NCBI GenBank assembly: GCA_016931365.1
Contig: JAFGEY010000418.1
Coordinates: 1 to 8,148 of the forward strand
Length of the DNA stretch: 8,148 nt
DNA from: Anaerolineae bacterium
GTDB taxonomy: Bacteria; Chloroflexota; Anaerolineae; JAFGEY01
Direction of reading: 5' to 3'
A program made the position numbers and the translations under genes. The notes beneath the pieces were generated by a model, which was not told the DNA's origin, did not search any database, and worked only from the letters and a program-made list of their open reading frames with translations. This document shows positions 6,733 through 8,148 of this stretch, piece after piece. Every line of letters begins with the position of its first letter. Position 1 is the first letter of the stretch.

Positions 6733-6761
6733 ATTGTAACACCAGGCCCGTCCGCCGTCAA
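6733..6761 (-). promoter_or_regulatory. Minus-strand promoter with extended -10
   Basis: TTGACG (6761-6756), a 17-base spacer, then TACAAT (6738-6733) preceded by TGT, giving an extended -10 element (TGTTACAAT). Expected start near 6726. It is the better of the two minus-strand promoters by consensus, yet it is followed after about 30 bases by a terminator hairpin. Confidence 0.6.
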
Positions 6762-6792
6762 TTCCCCGGCGACGGGTTTGTTTGTTGTTGGG
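6747..6792 (+). terminator. Terminator-like hairpin, plus strand
   Basis: CCCGTC (6747-6752) pairs with GACGGG (6771-6776) and GCCG (6754-6757) with CGGC (6767-6770), with one bulge and a nine-base loop. A T-rich but G-broken tail (TTTGTTTGTTGTT) follows on the plus strand. It would end a transcript from the 6614 promoter at about 140 nt. The same bases hold the -35 of the opposing promoter. The imperfect tail keeps confidence moderate. Confidence 0.45.
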
Positions 6793-6818
6793 CATATCGA
6801 TGAACGAATGTCCATTTA

Positions 6819-7460
6819 GGGGTGTCAGGCGACTTATCCGCCGCGCCGCTTGAGTCAATGAGAGATGAGCGCATCATAAGGGGAGATTATTATGAAACCT
6901 TCGGCTTGGATTACGCTTGTGCTGGTTCTAATCGTGCTATTGATTTTTAATGGTGTAAGCACCATGTGGGGTACAGGAATACATGATTACTCGCCTGAAT
7001 ACTTTCTTGAGCAGACTGTTTTCTCACTGCGCGGTTGGAGCATGTGGATTGGCTTCTTGCTGGTTGCCGTATTGCTCTATTTGGAGCGCCAAGGTAACTC
7101 GATTGGCAAGTATTGGGTAGTTTATCCCATTTTTAGATTAGTTTATGATGTGAGTTGGATGGCGATTGCCGGCAATCCATACCCCTCATGGTATGTTCAG
7201 GACTTTGGAGCCTTCTTAATATGTATGCCGATTGCTTTGATAATCGATCATTTTGGAATACGAGACATTCAAGCGGACACGCCAAAGGCTGATCCGAATG
7301 ATCGAATCAAATTGTGGATTTCGATCATTTCGCTCATCACGGCTTTGGTTGGGTTTATCAAGGCGCTTTTTTCCTAAGTTTCGGTAATCCATATCCTTTT
7401 GAAGACAAATATGATTTGCTCCCAAAGTGAAAGCAATAGCAAACAAGTGTCGCCTAACCC
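6819..7460. repeat. Short imperfect inverted repeats around the membrane protein gene
   Basis: GGGGTGTCAGGCGAC (6819-6833) and GTCGCCTAACCC (7449-7460) face each other: AGGCGAC/GTCGCCT match exactly and the flanking GGGT/ACCC also agree if a few bases are gapped. The enclosed 640 bases carry one AT-richer gene. The pair could mark ends of a small mobile unit. GCCTAAC (7452-7458) also fits the integron attC core RYYYAAC, but I found no partner GTTRRRY within 150 bases. Seven exact bases may be chance. Confidence 0.25.
6892..7377 (+). CDS. Unrecognised integral membrane protein
   Basis: 161 residues, unrecognised. Hydrophobic stretches at about residues 6-24, 48-64, 74-93, 102-119 and 140-160 suggest five membrane helices, with a charged loop (DIQADTPKADPNDR) at 125-138 before the last one. 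Aromatic residues are frequent around helices 2-4 (GWSMW, KYWVVYP, NPYPSWYVQDF). There is no known catalytic motif. AAGGGGAG stands seven bases before the ATG, so the start is well supported. Its base composition and codon use are visibly more AT-rich than the minus-strand operon, and it points away from that operon, which suggests a separate origin. No clear terminator follows. The final helix could be a tail anchor or part of a small transporter or sensor, but nothing in the sequence decides this. Confidence 0.8.
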   Translation: MKPSAWITLVLVLIVLLIFNGVSTMWGTGIHDYSPEYFLEQTVFSLRGWSMWIGFLLVAVLLYLERQGNSIGKYWVVYPIFRLVYDVSWMAIAGNPYPSWYVQDFGAFLICMPIALIIDHFGIRDIQADTPKADPNDRIKLWISIISLITALVGFIKALFS

Positions 7461-7535
7461 GTACTTCCATCCAACCGTCCAAATGCCGCAATCTATCTAT
7501 CACTGCGAAACCACCATTGAACAGGAGCTAACCCA
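7378..7535. other. Intergenic stretch without a supported gene
   Basis: About 160 bases between the membrane protein and the HTH gene. It holds the GTCGCCTAACCC repeat arm (7449-7460) and AGGAG at 7523-7527, the ribosome binding site of the next gene. I see no RNA gene and no good promoter in it. Confidence 0.5.
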
Positions 7536-7790
7536 ATGAACAATGAACCGCGTGCTATGACTGCCAAAGACCTCGCCGCATACTTGCAGCTTGACGAACT
7601 GACCGTGCGCCGCCTTGCCCGCGATGGGGAACTGCCCGCTACCCGGATCGGGCGTCAGTGGCGCATCTCAAACACGTCAAGCTTGCAAACTCTTCGAGTT
7701 TGAGCAAGGTTGACGTGTTTGCCGCGCAAGATTCTCGACGAGTGGTTGGTGCGGGAGTCGATGAAGAATGTGGGGCAGGCGGGGGAGTAA
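7536..7790 (+). pseudogene. Excisionase/MerR-like HTH gene interrupted by a hairpin element
   Basis: The frame from ATG 7536 (AGGAG eight bases upstream) encodes a small helix-turn-helix protein: MTAKDLAAYLQL at residues 8-19, LTVRRLARDGELPATRIG at 22-39, then RQWRI. This is the classic short excisionase-family DNA-binding domain. Here the frame enters a palindromic insert and meets TGA at 7701-7703, giving a 55-residue product. Beyond the insert, in the same frame, the expected end resumes as RKILDEWLVRESMKNVGQAGE and stops at 7788-7790. Removing about 54-57 bases restores a normal protein of about 65 residues (WRI[S]RKILDEWL). The truncated form loses the C-terminal helix that completes the fold, so it is probably inactive. 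In relatives such proteins sit beside a toxin, nuclease or phage gene, which they may regulate. Confidence 0.85.
7669..7721. repeat. Palindromic hairpin insertion element, 53 bases
   Basis: The outer arms CAAACACGTCAA (7669-7680) and TTGACGTGTTTG (7710-7721) match perfectly over 12 bases. Inner arms continue the stem: 7682-7686 with 7704-7708, and 7687-7692 with 7696-7701, leaving a G/G mismatch, a two-base bulge and a TTC loop. About 23 pairs form in 53 bases. It splits an HTH coding sequence whose two halves remain in the same frame, so it is an insertion of a multiple of three bases (54 or 57). No clear target duplication is visible. Confidence 0.9.
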
Positions 7791-7826
7791 GGGGTCGGCA
7801 GACTATCGCAAGCCGGTGGTTTTACT

Positions 7827-8148
7827 ATGATGAAAAAACAAGTCGGTGATAAGAACTTTGCAATCTGGCTGCTGGGCGACTCCAATCCCAAGCAATGGCA
7901 AGACATTCTTCAAGTTCCACTTGACCCGCGCCATCCCATCCGCCACAACATCTGGACGTCAGTCTTGGAGATCATCCAAGATAAGGTGTTCAGAGAATGT
8001 GGAAGTCGAGTTGATACCTCATCGCTTTACATTCGAAACGCTATTGAAAACCCTGATTACAAACCGTCGGGGAGTAGTCTTGTTTGGGGAACAGAAGTTG
8101 GGCAAGAGATAGAAGCATTTGGACAACAATTACGCGAATACCGTCCCC
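7827..8148 (+). CDS. Unrecognised protein, N-terminal part, truncated by window edge
   Basis: An open frame from ATG 7827 (or the adjacent ATG 7830) runs 107 codons to the right edge without a stop. It starts MKKQVGDKNFAIWLLGDSNP and contains PLDPRHPIRHNIWTSVLE (around residues 32-49), SLYIRNAIENPDYKPSGSSLVWG (around 67-89) and a Glu/Gln-rich helix. I do not recognise it securely; the GDSNP start and the overall look faintly recall uncharacterised proteins with a uracil-DNA-glycosylase-like fold, a guess only. There is no signal peptide, so probably cytoplasmic. Ribosome site is weak (GGTGG). It follows the broken HTH gene by 36 bases on the same strand, so the two may once have been an operon with the HTH protein as regulator. 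Confidence 0.6.
   Translation, partial: MMKKQVGDKNFAIWLLGDSNPKQWQDILQVPLDPRHPIRHNIWTSVLEIIQDKVFRECGSRVDTSSLYIRNAIENPDYKPSGSSLVWGTEVGQEIEAFGQQLREYRP

Noticed and set aside
6667..6819. 50-codon plus-strand frame from ATG 6667
   Set aside because: No ribosome binding site, unusual Arg/Pro-rich content, no recognisable domain, and it crosses both predicted terminator hairpins.
6643..6858. 71-codon minus-strand frame in the control region
   Set aside because: Overlaps promoters and terminators on both strands, with no ribosome site and no similarity I can recognise.
7449..7560. Complete integron attC site after the membrane protein gene
   Set aside because: Only the GCCTAAC core is present; no GTTRRRY partner or inner complementary boxes lie at the right distance.
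7660..7730. TGA inside a hairpin as a selenocysteine codon with SECIS
   Set aside because: The TGA sits in the hairpin's right arm, not before a downstream hairpin, and the HTH family has no Sec or Cys there. The flanking reading frame shows an insertion instead.
1..8148. CRISPR array, tRNA or rRNA genes
   Set aside because: No regularly spaced direct repeats, cloverleaf sequence or rRNA-like segments were seen on either strand.

Overview
The window looks like part of a bacterial chromosome or metagenome contig with high GC. It divides into a carbohydrate-catabolic operon on the minus strand (about 1-6570), a 390-base control region (6504-6891), and an AT-richer accessory tail on the plus strand (6892-8148). 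The organism cannot be fixed from sequence alone. The enzyme mix, the palindromic hairpin repeats and the mosaic tail would suit Chloroflexota or another environmental glycan-degrading phylum. Gene ends here use both TAA and TGA, so nothing suggests an altered code.

Minus-strand operon, in transcription order: a good promoter (TTGTGC, 17 bases, TACAAT at 6568-6540); an FAD-dependent oxidoreductase; two back-to-back hairpins; a COG3618 amidohydrolase of the L-fuconolactonase/L-rhamnonolactonase type; a 24-codon open frame; a GH29 alpha-L-fucosidase reduced to its C-terminal part; a GH43 glycosidase with exo-beta-1,3-galactanase features; a UroD/methyltransferase-like protein; and a formylglycine-type sulfatase that runs off the left edge. 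Spacings are 3 to 62 bases and most starts have good ribosome binding sites, so this reads as one transcription unit. The likely substrate is a sulfated glycan containing fucose and galactose. The sulfatase would remove sulfate, the GH43 and an ancestral GH29 would release sugars, and the oxidoreductase and lactonase would process the oxidised sugar. No intact enzyme here has a signal peptide, so the work is probably done in the cytoplasm on imported oligosaccharides.

Control region: besides the operon promoter there are two convergent consensus-like promoters (plus 6614-6642, minus 6761-6733). Each is followed by a terminator-like hairpin, which predicts short overlapping antisense RNAs. Small palindromes and a recurring TGAGAG motif surround the operon promoter.

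Accessory tail: an unrecognised membrane protein of about five helices; an excisionase/MerR-like HTH gene interrupted in frame by a 53-base hairpin element carrying a TGA stop; and the start of an unrecognised protein cut by the right edge. The two most unusual points are the hairpin-interrupted HTH gene and the junction where a fucosidase lost its catalytic part inside an otherwise intact operon.
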